Part shown: positions 1 through 7,167 of the stretch, in pieces
Numbering within the stretch: the first letter of the stretch is position 1
How the letters are laid out: each line of letters starts with the position of its first letter
NCBI RefSeq assembly: GCF_026130605.1
Contig: NZ_JANFAU010000010.1
Coordinates: 62,001-126,000, forward strand
Direction: 5' to 3'
Length of the DNA: 64,000 nucleotides
Source: Sphingomonas lycopersici
Lineage (GTDB): Bacteria; Pseudomonadota; Alphaproteobacteria; Sphingomonadales; Sphingomonadaceae
Notes under the pieces: generated by a model
Databases searched by the model: none
Seen by the model: only the letters and a program-made list of their open reading frames with translations
What the model was told of the DNA's origin: nothing
Program-made: the position numbers and the translations under genes

Positions 1-921
1 GGCATGCTTGATGATGCCGCCGATGAAATAGAGGCACATGTCGGACAGGCCGGCATAGCCGTTGCCCGCGAACAGCGGATTCTTGCCCTGCCAGATCGAG
101 AAATGGGTGTGCATCCCCGAGCCGTTATCTTCCTTGATCGGCTTGGGCATGAAGGTCGCGGTCTTGCCATAGGCATGGGCGACCTGGTGCACGACATATT
201 TGTAGATCTGCATCCGGTCCGCCGTGGTGGTCAGCGTGCCGAAGGTCAGGCCCAGCTCGTGCTGCGCGGCGGCGACTTCGTGGTGGTGCTTGTCGCACGG
301 CAGCCCCATCTCGATCATCGTCGAGACCATCTCGCCGCGGATGTCGACCGCCGAATCGACCGGCGCGACGGGGAAATAGCCGCCCTTGGCGCGCGGCCGG
401 TGGGCGAGGTTGCCGCCCTCATATTCGCGGCCCGAATTACCCGGCAGCTCGATATCGTCGATCTTGTAGTAGCTCGACGAATAGCTGTTCTCGAAGCGGA
501 CGTCGTCGAACATGAAGAATTCGGCCTCGGGGCCGACATAGACGGTGTCGCCGATCCCGGTGGCCTTCACATAGGCCTCAGCGCGCTTCGCGGTGGAGCG
601 CGGATCGCGGGCGTAGAGCTCGCCGGTCGACGGCTCGACGATGTCGCAGATCAGGATCAGCATCGGGGTGGCCGAGAAGGGATCGGTGTAGACCGCATCC
701 AGATCGGGCTTGAGGATCATGTCGGATTCGTTGATCGCCTTCCACCCGGCGATCGACGAGCCGTCGAACATCAGGCCGTCGGTCAGCTCATCCTCGCCCA
801 GGATGCTGGCGACCATCGTCAGATGCTGCCACTTGCCCTTGGGATCGGTGAAGCGGAGGTCGATCCATTCGATCTCCTCGTCCTTGATGCGCTTCAGAAC
901 GTCGCTGGCCGTCGCTGCCAT
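1..921 (-). CDS. glnA: Glutamine synthetase type I, 5' part (cut by left edge)
   Basis: This is the first 307 residues of a cytoplasmic glutamine synthetase, which makes glutamine from glutamate, ammonia and ATP. The rest lies beyond the left edge. The start is the ATG at 921-919. The N-terminal beta-grasp domain carries DGSSIAGW (residues 53-60). The catalytic domain follows, with the metal-site GPEAEFF (130-136, Glu132 and Glu134), KHHHEV (211-216) and NGSGMHTH (266-273, substrate and ATP region). Family length is about 470 residues, so the adenylylation-loop tyrosine is outside the window. It lies 77 bases downstream of glnB in the same direction, so both probably share the sigma-54-type promoter at 1384-1400. 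Identification is firm. Confidence 0.97.
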   Translation of the reverse strand, partial: MAATASDVLKRIKDEEIEWIDLRFTDPKGKWQHLTMVASILGEDELTDGLMFDGSSIAGWKAINESDMILKPDLDAVYTDPFSATPMLILICDIVEPSTGELYARDPRSTAKRAEAYVKATGIGDTVYVGPEAEFFMFDDVRFENSYSSSYYKIDDIELPGNSGREYEGGNLAHRPRAKGGYFPVAPVDSAVDIRGEMVSTMIEMGLPCDKHHHEVAAAQHELGLTFGTLTTTADRMQIYKYVVHQVAHAYGKTATFMPKPIKEDNGSGMHTHFSIWQGKNPLFAGNGYAGLSDMCLYFIGGIIKHA

Positions 922-998
922 GATAATAAGCCCTTCGCTCTTGATAGCCGCCGGGCGGTGCCGCCGGCGGGAGTGGTTTCACATAAGTCGATGACGTC

Positions 999-1337
999 TC
1001 AGATCGCGTCGTCGTCGCGTTCTCCGGTGCGGATGCGCAATGCGGTTTCAACGGGGATGACGAAGATCTTGCCGTCGCCGATCCGGCCGGTCTGCGCCGC
1101 CTGCGCCACCGCCTCGACGACGCGCTCGACCAGCCCGTCCTCGACGACGACCTCCAGCTTCACCTTGGGCAGGAAGTCGACGACATATTCGGCGCCGCGA
1201 TACAATTCGGTGTGGCCCTTCTGCCGTCCGAACCCTTTTGCCTCGGTGACGGTGATCCCGGACACGCCGACTTCGTGCAGCGCTTCCTTCACCTCATCGA
1301 GCTTGAACGGCTTGATGATCGCCTCGATCTTCTTCAC
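999..1337 (-). CDS. glnB: Nitrogen regulatory protein P-II
   Basis: A 112-residue P-II signalling protein, a trimer that reports nitrogen and carbon state to NtrB and the GlnA adenylyltransferase. It opens with MKKIEAIIKPFKL and reads through without gaps. The T-loop has GRQKGHTELYRGAEY with Tyr51, the family's uridylylation site, and the C-terminal part has GDGKIFV (nucleotide-binding B-loop region). Length matches the family (112). The start codon is GTG. It is the first gene of a glnB-glnA operon. Whether it is GlnB or GlnK is settled by the glnA neighbour: amtB would be expected beside glnK. Confidence 0.97.
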   Translation of the reverse strand: MKKIEAIIKPFKLDEVKEALHEVGVSGITVTEAKGFGRQKGHTELYRGAEYVVDFLPKVKLEVVVEDGLVERVVEAVAQAAQTGRIGDGKIFVIPVETALRIRTGERDDDAI

Positions 1338-1383
1338 GCGAAACTACCCGCCCCCAGTTGAACTCACACCGTATGCGTACGGC

Positions 1384-1400
1384 TTGCATCGACCGTGCCA
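1384..1400 (-). promoter_or_regulatory. Sigma-54 (RpoN) type promoter for glnB-glnA
   Basis: Read on the minus strand the sequence is TGGCACGGTCGATGCAA. It keeps the -24 GG and -12 GC exactly ten bases apart and matches the consensus TGGCACG-N4-TTGCA at all but one conserved position. The predicted transcript start would be about 35 bases before the glnB GTG. RpoN control of glnB-glnA is common in proteobacteria; its use here is inferred. Confidence 0.75.
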
Positions 1401-1453
1401 GTCGGGCGCACGAAGGGCAAGGCGGCGACTCGCGCGCGGGCCAGCATAATTGC

Positions 1454-1470
1454 TGCCCGTTTATCGGGCA
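1454..1470. promoter_or_regulatory. NtrC-like binding dyad upstream of the glnB promoter
   Basis: The 17-base sequence TGCCCGTTTATCGGGCA is a perfect dyad with 6-base arms and a 5-base centre. It has the spacing and outer TGC/GCA bases of NtrC sites (TGCAC-type half-sites). It sits about 60 bases upstream of the -24 element, a usual enhancer distance. The inner bases differ from the enteric consensus, so the assignment is inferred. Confidence 0.5.
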
Positions 1471-1507
1471 TCGCGGGGTTGCGTGCCGGATTTGGAGGCA
1501 GTCGCCG

Positions 1508-1546
1508 CTCCCTCTCCCCTCCCCGTTGAAGGGAGGGGAGAGGGAG
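1508..1546. repeat. GC-rich intergenic hairpin (16-base perfect arms)
   Basis: Arms at 1508-1523 and 1531-1546 are perfect reverse complements of CT-rich and GA-rich sequence around the 7-base loop CGTTGAA. It lies just after the stop of the PQQ dehydrogenase gene only in coordinate terms: for the minus-strand genes it is between that gene's 3' end and the glnB promoter. There is no T-run, so a classic terminator is uncertain. It resembles one half of the 117-base repeat at 15465. Confidence 0.7.
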
Positions 1547-1554
1547 GCGCGCGC

Positions 1555-3708
1555 TTATTTCCCCGTGCCGAGGTTCTTCTGCGCCCAATGCGCCTCGTCG
1601 ATCACATAGAGCCGGATGAGCTGCGCCTGATCGGGGGTCAGCACCTTGGCGAAGCTGACCATCCCCTGATCCTTGAGCGCGCCGTCGATCACGATCGACT
1701 TCCACGCATCCGCGCTGCCGAGCGCGCCCGAGCGTTGCAGATTGGGCGTCACCCCGCCGCCGCCGCCCGCCGAGGCGCCGTGGCATACCTGGCAGAAGCG
1801 CGCGAACAGCGCGCGGCCCTGCGCCACCTGTTCGGGTGTGGCCGCGTTCGCCGGCAAGGTCACCGGGCTGTTGTCGGGCGGGGTGGTCGCGGGGAGCTCG
1901 GTTTTGCCGCCGAGCTTGAACACGATCAGCCGCGGATGATTGGGCACCTCCGCCCCCTTGCCATAGGCATAGCCGAGCGACAGCGGCAGCGCGCCGCCGC
2001 GCCCGGCGAGGATCGCGACATATTGCGTGCCGCCGACCATATAGGTCGCCGCACCGGCCATCACCCCGGTGCCGACCGGAAAGCTCAGCAATTGCTTGCC
2101 GCTATCGGCGGCATAAGCGCGGAACTCGCCCAATGACGTGCCCTGGAAGACGAGATTGCCCGCGGTGGTCATCGTCCCGCCGTTCCACGGCGTCGGATAT
2201 TTGACCGTCCATTTCGGCTTGTTCGCCACCGGGTCCCACGCGACGAGCAGCCCGGTCGCCCCGGCGGTCGCCGCCTTGATCGTCTTGGCGTCGCGCGGAT
2301 ACATCAGCGCGTCCATATTCTCGCCGACGTTGAACCCGATCGGCTTGGTCTGATCGAGCGGCGCATTCCCCGCCATATAGCCCGCCGCGACGATCTGCGC
2401 CGGGATATAGGCAAGCCCCGCCTTGGGGTTGAAACTCATCGGCTGCCAGTTGTGCGCCGCGATCGCCGAGGGCAAAGCGATGAACGGCTTGCCCGTCTTG
2501 TAGAAGCGCGCCGCGGGATTCTCGATCGGCCGCCCGGTCTTCATGTCGTAACCGGTCGCCCAATTGACCCCCGGGATATACTGGCCGGCGTTGATCAATT
2601 TGCCGTCTGTGCGGTCGATCACGTAAAAGAAGCCGTTCTTCGGCGCCTGCATCAGCACCTTGCGGTCCTTGCCGTCGATCTTGAGCGTCGCGAGGTTGAT
2701 CGGCTGGGTCGCGGTGAAATCCCAGCTTTCCGCCGGCGTCTCCTGATAATGCCACAGATATTCGCCGGTCTCGGGCTTCAAGGCGACGATCGAGGAGAGG
2801 AACAGATTGTCGCCCTGTCCCTCCGAGCGGAGGCCGTGGTTCCAGGGTGAGCCGTTGCCGACGCCGAGATAGAGCTGGTCGAGCTCGGCATCGTAGACGA
2901 TCGAATCCCACACGGTGCCGCCGCCGCCGGATTGCTTCCACTGGCCGTTGGCGGACCAGGTCGGCGCGGCCTTCTGCATCGCCGCGTCGGAGGCTTCGCC
3001 GTCCTTGGCACCCGCAGGGTTGGGGACGGTGTAGAAGCGCCACTTCTTCGCGCCGGTCGCTGCGTCATAGGCGGTGACATAGCCGCGCACGCCGAATTCG
3101 GCGCCGCCGTTGCCGATCAGCACCATATCCTTCACCACGCGCGGCGCGCCGGTGATCGTATAAGGCTTCGACGTGTCGGTGGTCTGGACCGACCAATCCG
3201 CCGCGCCGGTCTTGGCGTCGAGCGCGATCAGCCGCCCGTCGAGCGTGCCGAGATAGAGCCGCCCCTTCCACGCCGCGACGCCGCGGTTGACGACGTCGCA
3301 ACACGCCTGGACGCCCTTTTGCGGATCGACCTTGGGGTCATAGGTCCACAATTGCTTCCCGGTCACCGCATCATAGGCATAGACCTTGGACCACGGCCCG
3401 GTGACGAACAATTTGCCGTCGATGATGATCGGGGTGGCTTCCTGCCCGCGCGCATCGGGCATGTCGGCATACCAGGCGACCCCGAGCTGGCCGACATTGC
3501 TGTCGTTGATCTGGGTCAGCGGGGAGAAGCGCTGTTCCTTATAGTTGAACCCGGTCATCGCCCAGTCGCTGCCGTCGCCGCCGGTGGTGAGCAGCGCGCC
3601 GTCGACCTTGCCGACCCCCGAGGTGTCGCCGCCCGTCGCCTGCTGCTTGGTGCCGCCGCACGACGCCAACAGCATCGCCGTCAGCGCCAGCGCGAATCCC
3701 TTCCGCAT
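1555..3708 (-). CDS. Lipidated PQQ-dependent alcohol dehydrogenase with C-terminal cytochrome c
   Basis: A 717-residue quinohaemoprotein (type II alcohol dehydrogenase) expected to oxidise primary alcohols in the periplasm. It passes electrons from PQQ to its own haem and on to the respiratory chain. The N-terminus ends in LLASC with Cys17, a lipobox, so it is probably membrane-anchored rather than soluble. An eight-bladed propeller fold is indicated by repeated W-motifs. The adjacent cysteines of this family are Cys136-Cys137 (QACCDVVNRG). The C-terminal domain has haem motif CQVCH (639-643) and a likely axial Met683. No PQQ biosynthesis or separate cytochrome gene is nearby. The substrate cannot be read from sequence. 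Confidence 0.92.
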   Translation of the reverse strand: MRKGFALALTAMLLASCGGTKQQATGGDTSGVGKVDGALLTTGGDGSDWAMTGFNYKEQRFSPLTQINDSNVGQLGVAWYADMPDARGQEATPIIIDGKLFVTGPWSKVYAYDAVTGKQLWTYDPKVDPQKGVQACCDVVNRGVAAWKGRLYLGTLDGRLIALDAKTGAADWSVQTTDTSKPYTITGAPRVVKDMVLIGNGGAEFGVRGYVTAYDAATGAKKWRFYTVPNPAGAKDGEASDAAMQKAAPTWSANGQWKQSGGGGTVWDSIVYDAELDQLYLGVGNGSPWNHGLRSEGQGDNLFLSSIVALKPETGEYLWHYQETPAESWDFTATQPINLATLKIDGKDRKVLMQAPKNGFFYVIDRTDGKLINAGQYIPGVNWATGYDMKTGRPIENPAARFYKTGKPFIALPSAIAAHNWQPMSFNPKAGLAYIPAQIVAAGYMAGNAPLDQTKPIGFNVGENMDALMYPRDAKTIKAATAGATGLLVAWDPVANKPKWTVKYPTPWNGGTMTTAGNLVFQGTSLGEFRAYAADSGKQLLSFPVGTGVMAGAATYMVGGTQYVAILAGRGGALPLSLGYAYGKGAEVPNHPRLIVFKLGGKTELPATTPPDNSPVTLPANAATPEQVAQGRALFARFCQVCHGASAGGGGGVTPNLQRSGALGSADAWKSIVIDGALKDQGMVSFAKVLTPDQAQLIRLYVIDEAHWAQKNLGTGK

Positions 3709-3872
3709 ATGCCCCTCCTACGCTTTTCGCGTGATGGTGGCGCAGGATTGAAAGGAAGGGAAGGGGGTAAGTCGTCTTGCTTAAAGGCGCGCTTTAGAAA
3801 GCCGGGTACGGATGCGCCGCCCGGTCGCGCAGGGCCATTGTCAGCGCCTTGAAAGCGCGGCAGCATTCGCCG

Positions 3873-4616
3873 ATGCCCGGCGCCGGCCTGTCCACGATCC
3901 TGCCCGACGACCGCGCACGGCGGCGGTGGGGCTGGGGCACGATCGCCGCGCTGGTGCTGCTCGGCGTGCCGTCATTGTGGTTCGCGATGGCCTATGGCGG
4001 GTTGCCGCGATTGTGGAGCCGCCACGAGCATAAATTGATCGGCAAGCGCGACGAGCTCGTTTCCTATACCGCGCAGGACATTCCGGGCGATCCGATCAAT
4101 CTGCGGCTGATCGGCGAGCGCGCGGCGATCGACTGCGCGTTCCGTCGCGCGGGCTGGTCGGGGAGCGATCCGGTCGATTTCCGTTCGGCGCTCGGCATCG
4201 CGGCGAGCGTGGTCTTCGCGCGGCCCTATCCGACGGCGCCGGTCAGCCCGCTCTATGTCGCCGATCGGATGCAGGAATTCGCATTCCAGCGCGACGCCGG
4301 GCGCAGCGCCGACAAGCGCCACCATATCCGCTTCTGGCAGATCGGCCCGCGCGACTGGCTGGCGGCGGCGACCTTCGACCGCGGGGTCGGGCTGAGCCTG
4401 TTCACGCTGCAGGTGACGCATCATATCGGGCGCGACGTCGATGCCGAGCGCAATGCCGCGGGGGCGCTGCTCCAGGCGAGCGGCGCACAGCTGATCGGCG
4501 CGCAATCCTCGCGCATCGCCCCCGGTTGGCACCGCAACGGCGGCGGGGACCGATATCGCACCGATGGGATGATCCACGTCTATCGGCTGGGTGGGTGCCA
4601 GGGCAGCGTGGGCTAG
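3873..4616 (+). CDS. LssY C-terminal domain protein, membrane-anchored
   Basis: A 247-residue protein with one transmembrane segment near residues 20-40 (a TIAALVLLGVPSLWF-type stretch), followed by a soluble domain. The domain keeps landmarks of the LssY_C family: an early DPINL block, a SALGIAASVVFARPYPTAPVSPLYV-type core, RHHIRFW, TFDRGVGLS and a late THHIGRDVD..RN block. LssY_C is often fused to PAP2 phosphatase domains, but here it stands alone. A TTG at 3849 would add eight residues; the ATG at 3873 was preferred. It is divergent from the PQQ dehydrogenase. The biochemical role is unknown. Confidence 0.75.
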   Translation: MPGAGLSTILPDDRARRRWGWGTIAALVLLGVPSLWFAMAYGGLPRLWSRHEHKLIGKRDELVSYTAQDIPGDPINLRLIGERAAIDCAFRRAGWSGSDPVDFRSALGIAASVVFARPYPTAPVSPLYVADRMQEFAFQRDAGRSADKRHHIRFWQIGPRDWLAAATFDRGVGLSLFTLQVTHHIGRDVDAERNAAGALLQASGAQLIGAQSSRIAPGWHRNGGGDRYRTDGMIHVYRLGGCQGSVG

Positions 4617-4690
4617 GGCCGATCGCGACCGGACCCCGGCCTGCGCCGGGGTGGATCGGAGCATTATAGTGCCGCTGTGGTAGCGCCCTT

Positions 4691-4780
4691 GTGTCCCCGC
4701 GAAGGCGGGGACCCAGTCTGGGCTTCCGCCTTGGGTTCCCATCAAAGTAATACTTTGATGGGGGCCTTCGCGGGAGCACA
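4691..4780. repeat. Intergenic repeat with nested perfect palindrome, copy 1
   Basis: Two GC-rich hairpins flank GCCCAGACTGGG-like sequence. Inside the loop of one stem sits a 25-base odd palindrome at 4738-4762 (arms CCCATCAAAGTA and TACTTTGATGGG, centre A at 4750). The same structure occurs at 26584-26671 in the opposite orientation, and a version without the inner palindrome is at 36121-36173. It lies between the convergent ends of the LssY_C gene and map. Confidence 0.8.
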
Positions 4781-4806
4781 AAGAAGCCGGCGCGACCGCC
4801 GGCGTT

Positions 4807-5634
4807 TTATGCGTAGGGCGGCCGGTCGAGCCCCTTGGGCGAGAGCGTGAAGATCTCGCACCCGTCCTCGGTGATCCCGATCGAATGTTCGAACTGCGCC
4901 GACAGCGAACGGTCGCGGGTCACCGCGGTCCAGCCGTCGTCGAGCAGCTTCACGTCGGGGCGGCCGATGTTGATCATCGGCTCGATCGTGAAGATCATCC
5001 CGGGCTTGAGCTCCGGCCCGGTGCCGGGGCGGCCGACGTGGATCACCTCGGGCGCGTCGTGGAACAGCCGGCCGAGCCCGTGGCCGCAGAAATCGCGCAC
5101 CACGCCGTAGCGATGCGTCTCGGCATAACGCTGGATCGCATTGGCGACGTCGCCGAGATGATTGCCCGGCTTGGCCTGCTCGATCCCGAGCATCAGGCAT
5201 TCATAGGTCACGTCGACCAGCCGCTTGGCCTTCAGCGGCACGTCGCCGATCAGATACATGCGGCTCGAATCGCCGTGCCAGCCGTCGAGGATCGGGGTTA
5301 CGTCGACATTGACGATATCGCCCGATTTCAAAACCTTGTCGCTGGGGATCCCGTGGCAGACGACATGATTGATCGAGATGCACGAGCTGTGCGTATAGCC
5401 GCGATAGCCGAGCGTCGCGGGGACCCCGCCGTTGGCGAGGATGAAATCGTGGATCAGCCGGTCGATCTCCGCGGTCGACACCCCGGGCACCATGTGCGGC
5501 ACGACCATGTCGAGCGTCTCGGCGGCGAGCTTGCCCGCGCGGCGCATCCCTTCGAAGGCGTCGGGGCCGTGCAGCTTGATCGCGCCGTTGCGCCCGAGCG
5601 GCGCATCGCTGGTTACAGTCACATATTCGGTCAT
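4807..5634 (-). CDS. map: Methionine aminopeptidase type I
   Basis: A 275-residue cytosolic metalloprotease that removes the initiator methionine from new proteins. All five metal ligands of the pita-bread fold are visible: Asp111 (NVDVT), Asp122 (GWHGDSSRM), His185 (FCGHGLG), Glu218 (FTIEPM) and Glu249 (AQFEHS). The substrate-site histidine is in CHGIPS (His94). Length and the absence of an N-terminal SH3-like extension fit bacterial type Ia enzymes. It is divergent from the CinA-type gene with 53 bases between start codons. It is normally a housekeeping gene. Confidence 0.97.
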   Translation of the reverse strand: MTEYVTVTSDAPLGRNGAIKLHGPDAFEGMRRAGKLAAETLDMVVPHMVPGVSTAEIDRLIHDFILANGGVPATLGYRGYTHSSCISINHVVCHGIPSDKVLKSGDIVNVDVTPILDGWHGDSSRMYLIGDVPLKAKRLVDVTYECLMLGIEQAKPGNHLGDVANAIQRYAETHRYGVVRDFCGHGLGRLFHDAPEVIHVGRPGTGPELKPGMIFTIEPMINIGRPDVKLLDDGWTAVTRDRSLSAQFEHSIGITEDGCEIFTLSPKGLDRPPYA

Positions 5635-5687
5635 GCCGAATGATATAGCGTGGCGAAGCGCGATTGGCGAGGCTATGCGGGAGGCGC

Positions 5688-6446
5688 ATGGTAGAGGAAC
5701 GCATCTGGACCGCCGCGCTCGTCGTCATCGGCGACGAGATTCTTTCCGGGCGCACGCAGGACAAGAATGTCGCGCAGATCGCGCAATGGCTCAACGTCCA
5801 GGGCATCCGGCTGGCCGAGGTGCGCATCGTCGCCGATCGGCAGGAGGCGATCGTCGAGGCGGTCAACGCCCTGCGGGTGCGCAACGATTATCTCTTCACC
5901 ACCGGCGGGATCGGCCCGACGCATGACGATATCACCGTCGACGCGATCGCCGCGGCCTTGGGGGTCGGGGTGGTGCACCACCCGGGCGCGGTGGCGGTGC
6001 TCGAACGTTATTATGCGACCCGCGGCGGCGCGACCGAGGCGCGGCTGCGGATGGCGCGGGTGCCCGAAGGCGCCGAACTGATCGAGAACCGCATGTCGGG
6101 CGCGCCCGGGATCCGCGTCGGCAATCTGTTCATCATGGCCGGGGTGCCGCACATCACCGCGGGGATGCTCGACGCGTTGACCGGGACGCTCGAGGGCGGG
6201 CGCCCGGTGGTCAGCGGGACGATCGGCAGCTGGGCGCCGGAGAGCGAGATCGCCGATCTGCTCGCCGCCGCCGAGCGCGCGCATGAAGGGGTGGCGATCG
6301 GCAGCTATCCCTTCTTCCGCGAGGGGCGCACCGGGGCCAATTTCGTCATCCGCTCGCCCGATGCGGATCAGGTCGAGCGCTGCATGGCCGAACTTGCCGT
6401 GGCGCTGGCGGCGGCGGGGTATCCGACGGTGGCGGGCGGGATCTGA
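5688..6446 (+). CDS. CinA-type molybdopterin-binding domain protein
   Basis: A 252-residue protein that consists only of the MoCF-biosynthesis/CinA N-terminal fold. Landmarks are VVIGDEILSGRTQDKN at residues 12-27, TTGGIGPTHDD near 69-79 and MAGVPHI near 147. The family includes the ADP-ribose/NMN pyrophosphatase half of CinA; the C-terminal nicotinamide-mononucleotide deamidase domain is absent, which is usual for the short alphaproteobacterial paralogue. The ATG at 5688 is preceded by GGGAGG and was chosen over a TTG 24 bases upstream. The precise substrate is not established from sequence. Confidence 0.88.
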   Translation: MVEERIWTAALVVIGDEILSGRTQDKNVAQIAQWLNVQGIRLAEVRIVADRQEAIVEAVNALRVRNDYLFTTGGIGPTHDDITVDAIAAALGVGVVHHPGAVAVLERYYATRGGATEARLRMARVPEGAELIENRMSGAPGIRVGNLFIMAGVPHITAGMLDALTGTLEGGRPVVSGTIGSWAPESEIADLLAAAERAHEGVAIGSYPFFREGRTGANFVIRSPDADQVERCMAELAVALAAAGYPTVAGGI

Positions 6447-6460
6447 ACCTGCTTCGTTCT

Positions 6461-6576
6461 GCTCCTTTCCCTTGAACAAGGGGAGAGGTCGGGGGCGGGT
6501 TGGCCCGAGAGGATGGCGGAGCAACCGCCTCATACCCACCCACCCCCAGCCCCTCCCTTCGCCAGGGAGGGAGAGG
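6461..6576. repeat. 116-base intergenic repeat, copy A of the 15465 element
   Basis: Two CT/GA-rich hairpins at the ends surround a core that shares a 28-base identical block (containing GCAACCGCCTCATACCCACC) with the element at 15465-15581. The terminal arms here are slightly degenerate compared with copy B. It lies between the 3' ends of the CinA-type gene and the DUF3168-like gene. Confidence 0.8.
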
Positions 6577-6590
6577 CGGCGGAGGGGAGC

Positions 6591-6905
6591 TTAGCTCTCC
6601 TCCACGGTCAGCGCCTCGATCACGAACGCGGTCCGCGCCGCATTCCGCGCAAGCGACGCGACCGCGATATCCGCGACGAGATGCCCGGCGAGCGGCAGAT
6701 CGGCCTCCGCCAGCGTTTCCAGCCAGCGATCGAGCGCCGGCCCCGTCTCGCTTTCAACGGTGATTTCGTGGCGCTGCCCGGCGAAGGTCGCGCTCTGCCA
6801 GTCGGTCGCGCGGGCGGTCCCGATCGCGATCGACGCGCCGGCGCGCGACGCCGCCGCGGTCAGCGCGCGTTCGAGCAGCCGCGCCGCACCCGGCCCGCGC
6901 ATCAT
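6591..6905 (-). CDS. DUF3168-like (phage/GTA tail-component type) small protein
   Basis: A 104-residue protein that I match by eye to DUF3168, a family found in gene transfer agents and phage tails (tail completion or terminator). The supporting pattern is TARATDWQSATFAGQRHEITV (residues about 29-49), followed by a helix, ADLPLAGHLVADI and a C-terminal FVIEALTVEE. The start ATG (6905-6903) overlaps the TGA of the upstream 57-residue gene in an ATGA, so translation is probably coupled. No capsid, portal or other tail gene is nearby. It may therefore be a stranded or repurposed tail gene. The family call is pattern recognition, not a search. Confidence 0.6.
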   Translation of the reverse strand: MMRGPGAARLLERALTAAASRAGASIAIGTARATDWQSATFAGQRHEITVESETGPALDRWLETLAEADLPLAGHLVADIAVASLARNAARTAFVIEALTVEES

Positions 6906-7075
6906 TGCGCCCCCGCGATAAACGCCTCGACCCGCGCGGTCAGCGCCGGCCCCGGCACCCGCCCGAGCCGCATGTCGCCCACCAGCCGCGGATCGTTTGC
7001 GGCGCGGCGGCCGAAGGTCGTCGGCGGCATCCCGCTCTGGCGCAAAAAGCAATCGATCTTGGTCAACAGCGACAT
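6902..7075 (-). CDS. Small putative helix-turn-helix protein (57 aa)
   Basis: A 57-residue protein with the pattern IDCFLRQSGMPPTTFGRRA followed by NDPRLVGDMRLGR and a C-terminal helix. This resembles short alphaproteobacterial DNA-binding proteins with a Cro-like fold. The ATG at 7075 was chosen over an in-frame TTG at 7132, because the TTG would put the LexA box inside the coding region. It starts 28 bases downstream of that box and is coupled by a 4-base overlap to the DUF3168-like gene. It might be a transcriptional partner of the divergent S24 repressor. The function is inferred only. Confidence 0.62.
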   Translation of the reverse strand: MSLLTKIDCFLRQSGMPPTTFGRRAANDPRLVGDMRLGRVPGPALTARVEAFIAGAQ

Positions 7076-7102
7076 GGCGACTCGCCTCCCGATTCCCAAA
7101 GT

Positions 7103-7117
7103 GTTCGCTATTTGTTC
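7103..7117. promoter_or_regulatory. LexA (SOS) box of alphaproteobacterial type
   Basis: GTTCGCTATTTGTTC is a direct repeat GTTC-N7-GTTC, the LexA recognition sequence described for alphaproteobacteria. It sits 28 bases before the 57-residue gene on the minus strand, where a possible -10 (TAGCGA, with TTGGAA 16 bases upstream) overlaps it. It is 50 bases before the S24 gene on the plus strand. This predicts damage-inducible expression of at least the minus-strand pair. Confidence 0.72.
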
Positions 7118-7133
7118 TAACAGATTTTCCAAC

Positions 7134-7162
7134 TTGTCCAGGAAATTTCCTGCGACTAGGAT
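7134..7162 (+). promoter_or_regulatory. Candidate sigma-70 promoter of the S24 repressor gene
   Basis: TTGTCC (7134-7139) and TAGGAT (7157-7162) are 17 bases apart and point to the ATG at 7168. This would give a very short or absent leader. The fit is only moderate. The perfect palindrome at 7139-7152 lies between the two elements, a suitable place for repression. Confidence 0.4.
7139..7152. promoter_or_regulatory. Perfect 14-base palindrome, likely repressor operator
   Basis: CAGGAAATTTCCTG equals its own reverse complement over all 14 bases. It is AT-centred in a GC-rich genome and lies 16 bases before the S24 repressor start, between the candidate -35 and -10. Autoregulation by that repressor is the simplest reading, by inference. 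Confidence 0.5.
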
Positions 7163-7167
7163 GCGGC

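Noticed and set aside
4..1449. Plus-strand ORF of 481 codons over the glutamine synthetase and P-II genes
   Set aside because: It is antisense to glnA and glnB, which match their families throughout; high GC makes long shadow frames.
2932..3852. Plus-strand ORF of 306 codons
   Set aside because: Antisense to the PQQ dehydrogenase; no recognisable motifs.
4738..4762. Perfect 25-base palindrome considered as a Rho-independent terminator
   Set aside because: No T-run on either side, and it recurs within a repeat; treated as a repeat.
6591..6905. Complete gene transfer agent cluster
   Set aside because: Only one DUF3168-like gene; no terminase, portal, capsid or other tail genes nearby.
7161..7163. 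ATG seven bases before the S24 start
   Set aside because: Out of frame with the S24 protein.
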